A DNA stretch of 61,909 nucleotides from Seohaeicola zhoushanensis (GTDB taxonomy: Bacteria; Pseudomonadota; Alphaproteobacteria; Rhodobacterales; Rhodobacteraceae): positions 1-61,909 of the forward strand of contig NZ_BNCJ01000023.1 in the NCBI RefSeq assembly GCF_014656415.1, read 5' to 3'. Below the pieces are notes generated by a model, which was not told the DNA's origin, did no database searches, and saw only the letters and a program-made list of their open reading frames with translations. Below, one piece after another: positions 53,923 to 61,909 of this stretch. Every line of letters begins with the position of its first letter. The first letter of the stretch is position 1. The position numbers and the translations under genes are program-made.

Positions 53923-54816
53923 ATGCGACACTGGCTCAGCGCCCTTTGCCTTGCCGGCCTTGCCACGGCGGCCTCTGCACAGACCATCACGGTGGAAACC
54001 GCCCGTGGCGAGGTGACCCTGCCGGCGCAGCCGCAGTCCGTCATAACGCTCGACATGGCCGTGCTCGACGTCATCGATTCGATCGGCGGCACCGTCGCGG
54101 GTATCCCGGCGCAGACGGTATCGACCTACCTGTCGAAATACGCCGAGACGGCCACCCCGGTCGGATCGCCCTTCGAGCCAGATGTCGAGAAGATCGCCGC
54201 CCTCCAGCCGGATCTCATCATCGTGGCCGGCCGCTCCGCGCCGAAGTTCGACGAGCTTTCGGGCATCGCCACGGTGATCGACCTGACGCCGGACACGACA
54301 AACGTCATGCCGTCGATCCGGCGCAACGCTGCGACCCTGGGCGCGATCTACGGCAAGCAGGAGGAGGCGGCCGCGAAGGTTGCCGCGCTCGACGAGGCAC
54401 TGGCCAAGGTGAAGGCCGCCGCCAGCGGGCGCGGTACGGCGCTGACGCTGCTGACCACCGGCGCCAGGATGAGCACGCATGGCGACAAGGGCCGCTTCGG
54501 GCTGATCTACAACGAGTTCGGTTTCCCCCCGGCCATCGAGGGCGTGAAGCCCGGCAATCACGGCCAGCCGATCAGCTTCGAGTTCATCCGCGAGACCAAT
54601 CCCGACTGGATCTTCGTCGTCGACCGCGACGCCGCCATCGGGCGTGACGGGCAGCCGGCGGCGCAGATGCTCGACAACCCGATGGTCGCGGCCACCACGG
54701 CGGCACAGAAGGGGCAGATCGTCTACCTGAACCCGGTCGACTGGTATCTGATCGCAGCGGGCATCACCTCGGTCGGCAATGCCGCCGCGCAGGTCGCGGG
54801 CGCGCTCGGCGAATAG
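53923..54816 (+). CDS. Siderophore ABC transporter substrate-binding protein
   Basis: 297 residues from MRHWLSALCLAGLATAASAQ, a signal peptide. It is a class III binding protein (FatB/CeuE/FepB type): VITLDMAVLDVIDSIGG, LQPDLIIVAGRSAPKFDEL, and NEFGFPPAIEGVKPGNHGQP. It captures a ferric siderophore, probably of the catecholate or citrate type by family. The frame is open upstream but lacks a signal there, so ATG 53923 is preferred. First gene of a five-gene iron operon. Confidence 0.93.
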   Translation: MRHWLSALCLAGLATAASAQTITVETARGEVTLPAQPQSVITLDMAVLDVIDSIGGTVAGIPAQTVSTYLSKYAETATPVGSPFEPDVEKIAALQPDLIIVAGRSAPKFDELSGIATVIDLTPDTTNVMPSIRRNAATLGAIYGKQEEAAAKVAALDEALAKVKAAASGRGTALTLLTTGARMSTHGDKGRFGLIYNEFGFPPAIEGVKPGNHGQPISFEFIRETNPDWIFVVDRDAAIGRDGQPAAQMLDNPMVAATTAAQKGQIVYLNPVDWYLIAAGITSVGNAAAQVAGALGE

Positions 54817-54820
54817 GCGG

Positions 54821-55828
54821 ATGAGCGAGGCGGTCGATACATCGCAGGGCAGGGCAGAGCGCCCGTTCGGTTCGCCCGGCCGGGGGCTGCTCTGGCTCGG
54901 GCTGGCGCTTGTGGTGCTGCTGGCCGGCCTGAGCTTGCTGGTCGGGGCGGGGCGCATCGGCCTGCGCGAGCTGCTCGACGATCCGGCGGGCCTCGACCTG
55001 CTGATGACAAGCCGCCTGCCGCGCACCGCCGCGTTGATCCTCGCGGGCATGGCCTCGGCCATCACCGGGCTGGTGATCCAGCGCCTGGTTCAGAACAGGT
55101 TCGTCGATCCGACGACCATGGGCACGGTCGACAGCGCTTCCCTCGGGCTGCTGTTGACCGTGATCATCTTCCCTGACGCGCCGCCAATGCTGCGCATGGC
55201 CGCCGCGGCGCTCTGCGCCTGGCTCGGCACCGGCGTCTTCCTCCTTCTGCTGCGCGCCATGCCGCGCCGCTCGCCTCTGATCCCGCCCTTGCTGGGTATC
55301 TCCTATGGTGCGGTCATCGGCTCGGTGGCCATGTTCATCGCCTGGCAGACCGACCTGATGCAGGCGCTCTTCGCCTGGACCTCGGCGGATTTCTCCATCG
55401 TGCTGGCGGGTCGCTACGAGATGCTCTACCTCGCCGCCGCCTTCACCGTCTTCGCCTGGATCGCGGCCGACCGCTTCACCCTGGCCGGTCTCGGCGACAG
55501 CGTGGCGCGCTCGCTTGGCCTGAACCCCGGCCAGGTGCTGGCGCTGGGGGTGACGATCGTTGCCGCGGTGGCCGGCTGCATCGTCGTCACGGTGGGCTAT
55601 ATCCCCTTCCTCGGGCTGATCGTGCCCAACCTGGTCGCGCGCCGCTTCGGTGACAACCTTCGCCGTGCACTGCCCGCTGTGGCGCTGCTTGGCGCGCTGA
55701 TGACGCTGGTCTGCTATATCGCCGGGCGGCTGATCCTGCACCCGTTCGAACTGCCCATCGGGATCACCATGGGCGTATTGGGCGCGGTGATCTTCCTGGT
55801 GCTTCTGCTGAAGGGGCAGGGACGATGA
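54821..55828 (+). CDS. Iron-siderophore ABC transporter permease (FatD-like)
   Basis: 335 residues, FecCD family with about nine helices. SRLPRTAALILAGMASAITG and GYIPFLGLIVPNLVARRFG are the family's ATPase-contact and conserved segments. The start is 5 bases after the binding-protein stop and the end overlaps the next permease (ATGA). Confidence 0.93.
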   Translation: MSEAVDTSQGRAERPFGSPGRGLLWLGLALVVLLAGLSLLVGAGRIGLRELLDDPAGLDLLMTSRLPRTAALILAGMASAITGLVIQRLVQNRFVDPTTMGTVDSASLGLLLTVIIFPDAPPMLRMAAAALCAWLGTGVFLLLLRAMPRRSPLIPPLLGISYGAVIGSVAMFIAWQTDLMQALFAWTSADFSIVLAGRYEMLYLAAAFTVFAWIAADRFTLAGLGDSVARSLGLNPGQVLALGVTIVAAVAGCIVVTVGYIPFLGLIVPNLVARRFGDNLRRALPAVALLGALMTLVCYIAGRLILHPFELPIGITMGVLGAVIFLVLLLKGQGR

Positions 55829-56790
55829 GCCCCGAGCTGCGATGGCAGCGGGCCTGCCGGCTGACTCTGGCGCTGGGTCTCGTTCTGGCGCTGGCGGTGG
55901 CCGGATACATGACGCTGGGCGCCGTGGGCAAATGGTCTTTCGTGCTGAGCTACCGGGGCGAGAAGCTGCTGACCATCCTGCTGGTGGCATGGACCGTGCC
56001 GGCGGCGACAGTGCTGTTCCACGTCATCTCGCGCAACCCGATCCTGACGCCCTCGATCATGGGATTCGACACGCTCTTCGTGCTGATCCAGACGCTGGCG
56101 GTCTTCCTGCTGGGCTCGGCAACCGTGTCGGCCTGGCCGCCGCAACTCGTCTTCCTGGGCGAACTGGCGGTGATGGTGGTCTTTGCCTCGCTGCTGTTCC
56201 ACTGGCTGTTCTCGCGGATCGCGCAGAGCCTGGAACTGCTCCTGCTGGTCGGCATCGTCTTCGGGGTGCTGTTCCGTTCCGTCTCTGGCCTGTTGCAGCG
56301 GCTGATCGACCCGAGCGAGTTCCTCATCGTGCAGGACCGCATGTTCGCCTCGTTCAGCGGGGCCGAGCCGCAGGTGCTGACCATGTCCGCCGGGCTGGTC
56401 GGTGTGGCGACGCTCTGGGCGATCTGGCGGCTGCCGGCGATCGACGCCATGGTACTGGGCCGCGATGCGGCGCTGGCGATCGGCGTACCGCATCGCCGCC
56501 TGACCGCCGAGGTCTTCCTGATCGTCACCCTTCTGGTGGCGGCCTCCACCGCGCTGGTCGGGCCGATCACCTTCTTCGGCCTCCTGGTCGCCAATGTCGC
56601 CTATCGCCTGCTGCCCGGCGCGCCCCTGCGCCTCACGCTGCCGCTGGCCGGGCTGCTTGGCGCCGCTCTTCTCGTCGCCGCTCAGGTGGTGCTGGAACGG
56701 GTGCTCGGCTTTGCCGGCACCGTCGGCATCGTGATCGAGTTCCTGGGCGGCCTCATCTTCATCCTCCTTCTGATCGAGCGTGCCCGATGA
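55825..56790 (+). CDS. Iron-siderophore ABC transporter permease (FatC-like)
   Basis: 321 residues of the FecCD family, partner of the previous permease. It shows HVISRNPILTPSIMGFDTLF, AIGVPHRRLTAEVFLIVTLL and VGPITFFGLLVANVAYRLLP. ATGA overlaps on both sides join it to its neighbours. Confidence 0.93.
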   Translation: MSPELRWQRACRLTLALGLVLALAVAGYMTLGAVGKWSFVLSYRGEKLLTILLVAWTVPAATVLFHVISRNPILTPSIMGFDTLFVLIQTLAVFLLGSATVSAWPPQLVFLGELAVMVVFASLLFHWLFSRIAQSLELLLLVGIVFGVLFRSVSGLLQRLIDPSEFLIVQDRMFASFSGAEPQVLTMSAGLVGVATLWAIWRLPAIDAMVLGRDAALAIGVPHRRLTAEVFLIVTLLVAASTALVGPITFFGLLVANVAYRLLPGAPLRLTLPLAGLLGAALLVAAQVVLERVLGFAGTVGIVIEFLGGLIFILLLIERAR

Positions 56791-57545
56791 TCCGTGTCGA
56801 GAACCTTGGCAAATCCTATGCCGGCCAATGGGTCGTGGACCTTCCCGAACTGGAACTGCCGCGCGGCGGCCTCACGGCGATCATCGGCCCGAACGGGGCA
56901 GGCAAGTCGACCCTGCTGTCGATGATCGCCCGTTTGCAGAGCCCCGACCGGGGCGTGGTGACGCTCGACGGGCAGGACATCCTGCGCATCCCCGGCGATA
57001 CACTGGCCCGCCGCCTGACCGTGCTGCGCCAGGACAACGCCATGGCGGCGCGGCTGACCGTGAGCGACCTGGTGGGGTTCGGGCGTTACCCCTATTCCAA
57101 GGGGCGCCTGACCGGGGAGGACCATGCGAAGATCGAGGAGTCGCTGGCCCTTGTCGAACTCCAGCCCTATCGCCACCGCTTCCTCGACGAGCTTTCCGGC
57201 GGCCAGCGCCAGCGCGCCTTCATCGCCATGGTGCTGGCGCAGGACACTGAATACGCGCTCTTCGACGAACCGCTGAACAGCCTCGACATCCGCCATGCCG
57301 TCTCGGTCATGCAGCTGCTGCGCCGCGCCGCCGAGGAGCTGGGCAAGACCGTGGTGACGGTGCTGCACGACCTGAACTTCGCGGCCCGGCATTCCGACCG
57401 CATCATTGCCATGAAGAACGGTCAGTTGCAGTTCGCCGGACCTCCGCACCAGGTGATCCGCACCGTCGCCCTGCGCGACCTCTACGGAATCGACCTGAAC
57501 GTCAGCCGGACAGACGGCAAGCTGATGGTCGACATCTACGGCTAG
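56787..57545 (+). CDS. Iron-siderophore ABC transporter ATP-binding protein
   Basis: 252 residues. Walker A GPNGAGKSTLL, signature LSGGQRQRAFIAMVLAQ and Walker B YALFDEPLNSLDI. It is a FatE/FepC-type ATPase. The start ATGA-overlaps the permease. The longer frame to the left is a shadow of the permease gene. Confidence 0.94.
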   Translation: MIRVENLGKSYAGQWVVDLPELELPRGGLTAIIGPNGAGKSTLLSMIARLQSPDRGVVTLDGQDILRIPGDTLARRLTVLRQDNAMAARLTVSDLVGFGRYPYSKGRLTGEDHAKIEESLALVELQPYRHRFLDELSGGQRQRAFIAMVLAQDTEYALFDEPLNSLDIRHAVSVMQLLRRAAEELGKTVVTVLHDLNFAARHSDRIIAMKNGQLQFAGPPHQVIRTVALRDLYGIDLNVSRTDGKLMVDIYG

Positions 57546-57663
57546 CCATTCCGAACCAGGCCTGTCCCCGGCGGGACCTGGCCCCAACCCCAGTCCATCG
57601 AGCCCGCCAGACCGGCCAGCCAGTTCGGACTTCCGACCTCACGCACGAAAGAAGGACCAAGAC

Positions 57664-59700
57664 GTGACCCAATCCCTCATGACCCGCTACCGGCGGACGA
57701 CCGCGCTTTGCCTCACCGGGCTTGCCTTTGCCGGGGCTGCCAATGCGCAGAGCAGCGATGCTCTCGACCTCGGCACGCTCGTCATCACTGCCGGCGGCTT
57801 CGAGCAGCACGTCGTGGATGCGCCGGCCTCGATCTCGGTCATCACCGTTGAAGAGCTGCGCCGGGCGAATGTGACCAACCTTTCGGACGCGCTGCGCGAG
57901 GCTCAGGGTGTCATCACCACCGGCATCGCCAACGAGCAGGACATCTTCATCCGCGGCCTGCCCGGCGACTACACGCTGATCCTGGTCGACGGCAAACGCC
58001 AGGGCACGCGCGAGAGCCGCACCAACGGCTCCTCGGGCTACGAGCAGAGCTTCATCCCGCCCGTCGCCGCCATCGAGCGGATCGAGGTCGTGCGCGGCCC
58101 GATGTCCTCGCTCTACGGCTCCGATGCCATGGGCGGCGTGGTGAACATCATAACCCGCAAGGTCTCGCCGGTCTGGACCGGGTCCGTGACTGCCGAGACG
58201 ACGATTCCCGAGGGCAGCGATGATGCGGCCTCGAACCAGCTCTCCTTCTACCTGAACGGTCCGATCCTTGCCGACCGGCTGGGCCTGCAGATCTGGGGCC
58301 GCCGGCTCGACCGCGACGAATCCGGCGTTCTGAACGGCCCGCGCGAGCAGGAGGACATCGACCTGACCGCGCGGCTGACCTGGATGGTCAACCCCGACCA
58401 CGAGCTGAGCTTCGAATACGGTTTCACCAGGATCGACCAGTATTCCAACCCCGGCAGGACCCTGGCCCTCGGCACCGATCCGGAACGGGTCGACAATGAC
58501 CGCCAGCACTGGGCGCTGGGCTACAAGGGCAACTGGGGCGCCGTGACCTCCGACTTCAGCTTCCAGCAGGAGCGGGGCAAGCGCACCAGCTACGATTATC
58601 TGGCCGGCGCCCTGGTCGAAGGCAGCCGCAACCCCGAGATCGTGAACTCGGTGCTCGACGGCAAGTTCACCATCCCGGCCGAGTTCCGCGGTGCGCATAC
58701 CATCGTGACCGGTTTCCAGTATCGCCATGCCGAGCTGACAGACCAGAACCCCGGCCTGGGCAATGGCCTCTACCAGGAATACACCTCCTCGGAATGGGCC
58801 GTCTTCGCCGAGGACGAATGGAAGCTGAGCGACAGCTTCGCCCTGACCGCCGGCCTGCGCTATACCGACAACGAGAACTTCGGCGGCAAATGGACCCCGC
58901 GGCTCTATGCCGTTTGGAACGTGAACGACGCCTTCACCCTCAAGGGCGGCGTCTCGACCGGCTACCGCACGCCTTCGCTGCGCCAGACCATCGACGGCTA
59001 TTACTACACCACCCAGCGCGGCGCCGGCGTCATCGTCGCCAACCCCGACCTGAAGCCCGAGACCAGCACCAGCTACGAGGTCTCGGCCCTCTGGCAGCAA
59101 GGCGCCTACGAACTCGGCGCGACCCTGTTCCGCACCGACTTCCGCGACAAGATCGAGAGCTTCAACACCGGCGGCACCGTCGTGGTGGGCGGCACGACCT
59201 ACAACCGCTGGGAATACCGCAACATCCAGGACGCGCTGCTGCAGGGGGTGGAACTCACCGGACGGGTGGAGCTGAGCGACTCGGTGTTGCTGCGCGGCTC
59301 CTACACCTTCACCGATTCCGAGCAGCAGAGCGGCGCCTATGCCGGTCTGCCGCTCGCCCGCACCCCGCGCCACGCAGCGAGCCTGCGGATGGAATGGGTG
59401 ACGCCGGTTGCGGGCCTCGAGACCTGGGGCGCGGCCAACTACCACGGCAAGGAAGTGAACGCCGGCGCGCGCATCGGGACCAACGGCACGCCCTACGCCT
59501 ATGACTCGCTGGGAAATGCCATCGCCTATGAATACGACGCCTATACCACCGTCGATATCGGCCTTTCCTACGTGCTGAGCGATCACGCGACCCTGAACGC
59601 CGCCATCTACAACCTGTTCGACGCAACGGTCACCGAAGCCGAGAGCAACACCTACCAGTCGGGCCGCAGCCTCTGGCTTGGCGTGACGGCGAACTTCTGA
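57664..59700 (+). CDS. TonB-dependent outer membrane siderophore receptor
   Basis: 678 residues from GTG, with signal peptide (ANAQ|SSD). The TonB-box region is LGTLVITAGGFEQ, the plug domain has ISVITVEELRRANVTNLSDA and RIEVVRGPMSSLYGSDAMGG, and the beta-barrel ends in the aromatic SLWLGVTANF typical of outer membrane proteins. It imports a ferric chelate matched to the ABC system encoded just upstream. The catecholate (CirA-like) group is likely, but the ligand is not known. Confidence 0.94.
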   Translation: MTQSLMTRYRRTTALCLTGLAFAGAANAQSSDALDLGTLVITAGGFEQHVVDAPASISVITVEELRRANVTNLSDALREAQGVITTGIANEQDIFIRGLPGDYTLILVDGKRQGTRESRTNGSSGYEQSFIPPVAAIERIEVVRGPMSSLYGSDAMGGVVNIITRKVSPVWTGSVTAETTIPEGSDDAASNQLSFYLNGPILADRLGLQIWGRRLDRDESGVLNGPREQEDIDLTARLTWMVNPDHELSFEYGFTRIDQYSNPGRTLALGTDPERVDNDRQHWALGYKGNWGAVTSDFSFQQERGKRTSYDYLAGALVEGSRNPEIVNSVLDGKFTIPAEFRGAHTIVTGFQYRHAELTDQNPGLGNGLYQEYTSSEWAVFAEDEWKLSDSFALTAGLRYTDNENFGGKWTPRLYAVWNVNDAFTLKGGVSTGYRTPSLRQTIDGYYYTTQRGAGVIVANPDLKPETSTSYEVSALWQQGAYELGATLFRTDFRDKIESFNTGGTVVVGGTTYNRWEYRNIQDALLQGVELTGRVELSDSVLLRGSYTFTDSEQQSGAYAGLPLARTPRHAASLRMEWVTPVAGLETWGAANYHGKEVNAGARIGTNGTPYAYDSLGNAIAYEYDAYTTVDIGLSYVLSDHATLNAAIYNLFDATVTEAESNTYQSGRSLWLGVTANF

Positions 59701-59708
59701 GTTCGCGC

Positions 59709-59739
59709 TGCGTGGCCGGGACCGGTTTCCGGCCACGCA
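59709..59739 (+). terminator. Hairpin after the TonB receptor gene
   Basis: TGCGTGGCCGG (59709-59719) and CCGGCCACGCA (59729-59739) form a perfect 11-bp stem 8 bases past the stop. No T-run follows, so a rho-independent role is less certain, but the stem is strong. Confidence 0.6.
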
Positions 59740-60002
59740 AGACCGCCGCCGCGGCCCCGCGCCGCGAGGCACGGCGCGATCATTTCCGCAGGACCCCTTG
59801 GGGACGAGCGGGGGCAGGGCGGTGCCCTGGCCCGGATGGGATAAATCCCCCCATTTATGCGCGCCCGAAGCCCGTCAGGTCTCCGCGATGCCGCACGAAA
59901 CCCCAAGACCGTTGCCCGGAGCCCACCAGATTTCCCGCGATGAACAGGCCGAACGCAACTTTCGTCTTGTCATCATTCAACGGCACATTTAGACGCGTCC
60001 GT
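59740..60002. other. Intergenic stretch before tRNA-Ser
   Basis: About 260 bases. Short frames exist on both strands but none shows a ribosome binding site with family features. The tRNA promoter should lie at the right end; nothing else is recognisable. Confidence 0.45.
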
Positions 60003-60092
60003 GGAGACGTGGCCGAGTGGTCGAAGGCACACCCCTGCTAAGGGTGCAGGCGGGAAACCGTCTCGAGGGTTCGAATCCCTTCGTCTCCGCCA
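60003..60092 (+). tRNA. tRNA-Ser (GCT)
   Basis: 90 bases with the long variable arm of class II tRNAs. The acceptor arms GGAGACG and CGTCTCC pair, the anticodon stem-loop ACCCCTGCTAAGGGT gives anticodon GCT, and the T-loop is GGTTCGAATCC. The 3' CCA is encoded. An integrase gene starts 150 bases downstream, so the 3' part of this tRNA is the likely integration site. Confidence 0.96.
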
Positions 60093-60124
60093 CCACCCAA
60101 ATTATACGAGTTCTGTTGAATGGC

Positions 60125-60150
60125 AAAACATGGCGCAATGGCTATGTTTT
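60125..60150 (+). repeat. Inverted repeat between tRNA-Ser and integrase gene
   Basis: AAAACAT (60125-60131) and ATGTTTT (60144-60150), 12 bases apart, lie in an AT-richer stretch. This could be an arm-type integrase or excisionase site, or part of the integrase promoter. Confidence 0.35.
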
Positions 60151-60241
60151 ACTGGCGTTTGAGCGTCTGATTGTTTGTGCTCGCTTTGTTTCGATGTCGC
60201 CTGTATTCTTCTCTTGAGTGGTATGGAACGTGGTATCGGTC

Positions 60242-61453
60242 ATGGTGACGCTCTCAGGAAAGCTGACTAAGAAATTGGTAGAGAACGCTGGCCCCGGTCG
60301 GCACGGTGACGGCAATGGGCTGTATCTGGTGGTCGACCCTTCTGGCGCGCGGCGGTGGATCGTGCGCGTGGTGGTCAAGGGCCAGAAAAACCGCATGGGC
60401 GCGCCGCTGCGCACCGACTTCGGCCTAGGTGGCGCAGATATCGTAACGCTTCCGCAGGCGCGCGAACGGGCGCTGGAATACCGGCGGATGGCGAAGCAGG
60501 GGCTCAACCCGCGTTTCAATGCTCGGCAGGAAATCCCGACCTTCGCCGAAATCGCTGAACAGGTGCATATCGACCGACTGCCAACCTGGAAGAACGCGAA
60601 GCATGGCGCGCAATGGATCAACACGCTGCGGGATTATGCCTTCCCCAAGATTGGGCGGATGCCGGTCGACAGCATTGGCCAGCCGGAAGTCCTGATGTGC
60701 CTGTCCCCGATCTGGACGGAAAAGCACGAAACAGCCGCCAGACTCGCGCAGCGGATCAAATCGGTTCTCGACGTGGCGAAATCAAAGGGCTTCCGGTCTG
60801 GCGAGAACCCCGTGACTGCGATCAAGGACGCCAAGGTTCTGCCCAAGGTGGCGAAGAAGCCCAAGCACCATGCGGCGATGCGCTGGCAGGACGTGCCTGC
60901 CTTCTATGCCGATCTTGCGACACGGGAAGCGATGGCCGCAAAGGCGCTGATGTTCACTTGCCTGACCGGCTCGCGCACGAATGAGGCACTTGGAATGCGC
61001 TGGGCGGAAATCGACGAGGACGCGCGCGTCTGGACCTGCCCGGCGGCACGGATGAAAACCGGCGAGGATCACAAGGTGCCGCTGACGGACGCCATGTTGG
61101 CGATCATCGAACCCCTGAGGGCGATGCAATCCGAATATGTCTTCGAGGGCCAGAAGCGCCACAAGCCGCTTTCCAATATGGCGATGCTGATGCTCTTGCG
61201 TCGAATGGGCGTTGAAGGCGTCACCGTTCACGGTTTCCGTAGCACTTTCCGGGATTGGGCCTCGGAATCGGCCAACGCCCAGCGCGAAGTAGCCGAGATG
61301 AGCTTGTCGCATCGAATCGGGTCGGATGTGGAACGCGCTTATGCTCGGTCAGACCTTCTGGATAAACGACGGACCTTGATGGAGCGTTGGTCAAATTTCG
61401 TGACCGGAAATTCCGGAAAGGTGATTAATTTCAGCAAAAGTGCAGAAAATTAA
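60242..61453 (+). CDS. int: Tyrosine-type site-specific integrase (P4-like)
   Basis: 403 residues. The N-terminal arm-binding domain (DUF4102-like, HGDGNGLYLVVDPSGARRW) is followed by a core-binding domain (about 100-200) and the catalytic domain with all expected residues: R245 (TGSRTNEAL), K272, H330 and R333 (HGFRSTFRDWA), H357 (LSHRIG) and Tyr367 (VERAYARSD). It appears intact. GTG 60218 is an alternative start. It drives integration into the adjacent tRNA-Ser and marks the left end of a genomic island. Confidence 0.95.
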   Translation: MVTLSGKLTKKLVENAGPGRHGDGNGLYLVVDPSGARRWIVRVVVKGQKNRMGAPLRTDFGLGGADIVTLPQARERALEYRRMAKQGLNPRFNARQEIPTFAEIAEQVHIDRLPTWKNAKHGAQWINTLRDYAFPKIGRMPVDSIGQPEVLMCLSPIWTEKHETAARLAQRIKSVLDVAKSKGFRSGENPVTAIKDAKVLPKVAKKPKHHAAMRWQDVPAFYADLATREAMAAKALMFTCLTGSRTNEALGMRWAEIDEDARVWTCPAARMKTGEDHKVPLTDAMLAIIEPLRAMQSEYVFEGQKRHKPLSNMAMLMLLRRMGVEGVTVHGFRSTFRDWASESANAQREVAEMSLSHRIGSDVERAYARSDLLDKRRTLMERWSNFVTGNSGKVINFSKSAEN

Positions 61454-61909
61454 TACGTAAATGTCGGGGGTCTTCGACCTTCCGCTCCGCCTTTATGGGC
61501 TATCAAAAGGCTTGCCGCGAAAAAAGGTGCGTGCGACCTTACCTTTATGCAAGGTGCGGATGACGAAGAAGGGCCTGATCTGGCCGAACAACTCCACGAT
61601 ATCGTGGAGAGTATGCTGCTTGAAGTCGGCTTCCGGAATTACGAACGACCCATCCGTACACTGCTAGGACAATCAGCCCCGTTCGCCAATCTGCGCCATG
61701 CCCGAGAGCTGATTTCGGCTTGGCGCGATGACTACAACCATCACCGCCCCCACACGAGCCTCGACGGGCTCACCCCGTGGGAGTATCACCAACGGTCAGT
61801 AGAGGACCAAAACCTGAACAGAGCGAACTAAAAAACGCGGACACTCAGGGGAGTATGTATGAACTGCCTTCCCCTGCAAGTGATTTGTCGATCCGCCGCC
61901 GACCCTGCT
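61454..61909. other. Degraded mobile-element DNA after the integrase
   Basis: No intact gene. The stretch contains the C-terminal remnant of a transposase (61680-61831) preceded by about 200 bases of open but unrecognised sequence. The island cargo presumably continues to the right. Confidence 0.5.
61680..61831 (+). pseudogene. C-terminal fragment of an IS3-family transposase
   Basis: The last about 50 codons (FANLRHARELISAWRDDYNH, then HRPHTSLDGLTPWEYHQRSV) match the end of IS3-family OrfB, including the HTSL.GLTP motif. The first two thirds, with the DDE core's first aspartates, are missing. The open frame extends to 61547, but residues before FANL do not resemble a transposase, so a junction lies near 61675. 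It is a truncated remnant, not mobile on its own. Confidence 0.75.

Noticed and set aside
57502-59772. 756-residue minus-strand frame opposite the TonB receptor
   Set aside because: The opposite strand encodes a receptor with signal peptide, plug and barrel; the antisense translation has no recognisable motifs.
61461-61667. 68-residue frame after the integrase
   Set aside because: No family resemblance, overlaps the chimeric transposase frame, and no convincing ribosome binding site.

Overview
The window reads as a chromosomal segment of a high-GC alphaproteobacterium, most likely a Rhodobacteraceae (Roseobacter/Rhodobacter-type) member. The evidence is the gene order ftsW-murG-murC-DUF2484-DUF2484-murB-ddl-ftsQ-ftsA-ftsZ-lpxC-bamD-recN, an FtsZ with a long linker and the [10 protein letters not shown] tail, a RutR palindrome beside a hydantoinase/carbamoylase cluster, and a hemP-imelysin-bacterioferritin iron cluster. 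No species can be named from the sequence alone.

Layout. 1-2.4 kb: 3' part of a secreted VCBS/vWA/RTX protein. 2.4-4.1 kb: an Lrp/AsnC regulator, an Rrf2 regulator with four clustered cysteines, and a small membrane protein behind a candidate Rrf2 operator. 4.1-9.5 kb: a sulfide/persulfide module on the minus strand (DUF2892 protein, persulfide-dioxygenase-like metallo-hydrolase, DUF442-sulfide:quinone reductase fusion, SulP transporter) downstream of a Crp/Fnr regulator. 9.8-13.9 kb: guaA, a type IB topoisomerase with a small DUF2945 partner, and a BaiN/HI0933-type flavoprotein. 14.1-29.7 kb: the distal half of the division and cell-wall (dcw) cluster, then lpxC, bamD and recN. The usual proximal half (mraZ to murD) is absent, and an APC permease sits after murC. 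29.7-32.8 kb: a PLP decarboxylase and a ClC chloride channel. 32.8-41.8 kb: RutR, a cupin protein, carbamoylase, two unknown proteins, dihydropyrimidinase, an odd SDR and an NMT1/ThiY-type ABC importer, which look like one pyrimidine or hydantoin scavenging locus. 41.9-45.1 kb: a methyltransferase and a tungstate importer (tupBCA).

45.1-59.7 kb is devoted largely to iron. A nine-gene minus-strand operon (hemP, unknown protein, imelysin, bfd, bfr, di-heme DUF1111 protein, second imelysin, DUF1513 protein, multicopper oxidase) is preceded by an overlapping 24-codon reading frame. After a phasin gene comes a plus-strand siderophore importer (binding protein, two permeases, ATPase) with its TonB-dependent receptor. 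The two iron transcription units share a TAGTCGGA-containing upstream motif. The window ends with tRNA-Ser(GCT), a P4-type tyrosine integrase just downstream of it, and the broken end of an IS3-type transposase. This is the edge of an integrated element whose cargo lies beyond the window.

The most notable regulatory features are the DnaA box plus GANTC cluster upstream of ftsZ, the perfect RutR site, the Rrf2 dyad lying between putative -35 and -10 elements, paired 21-bp-spaced PhaR-like repeats at the phasin gene, a stem-loop presenting the tupB ribosome binding site, and the shared iron motif. I found no CRISPR array, no rRNA genes and no recognisable defence system.
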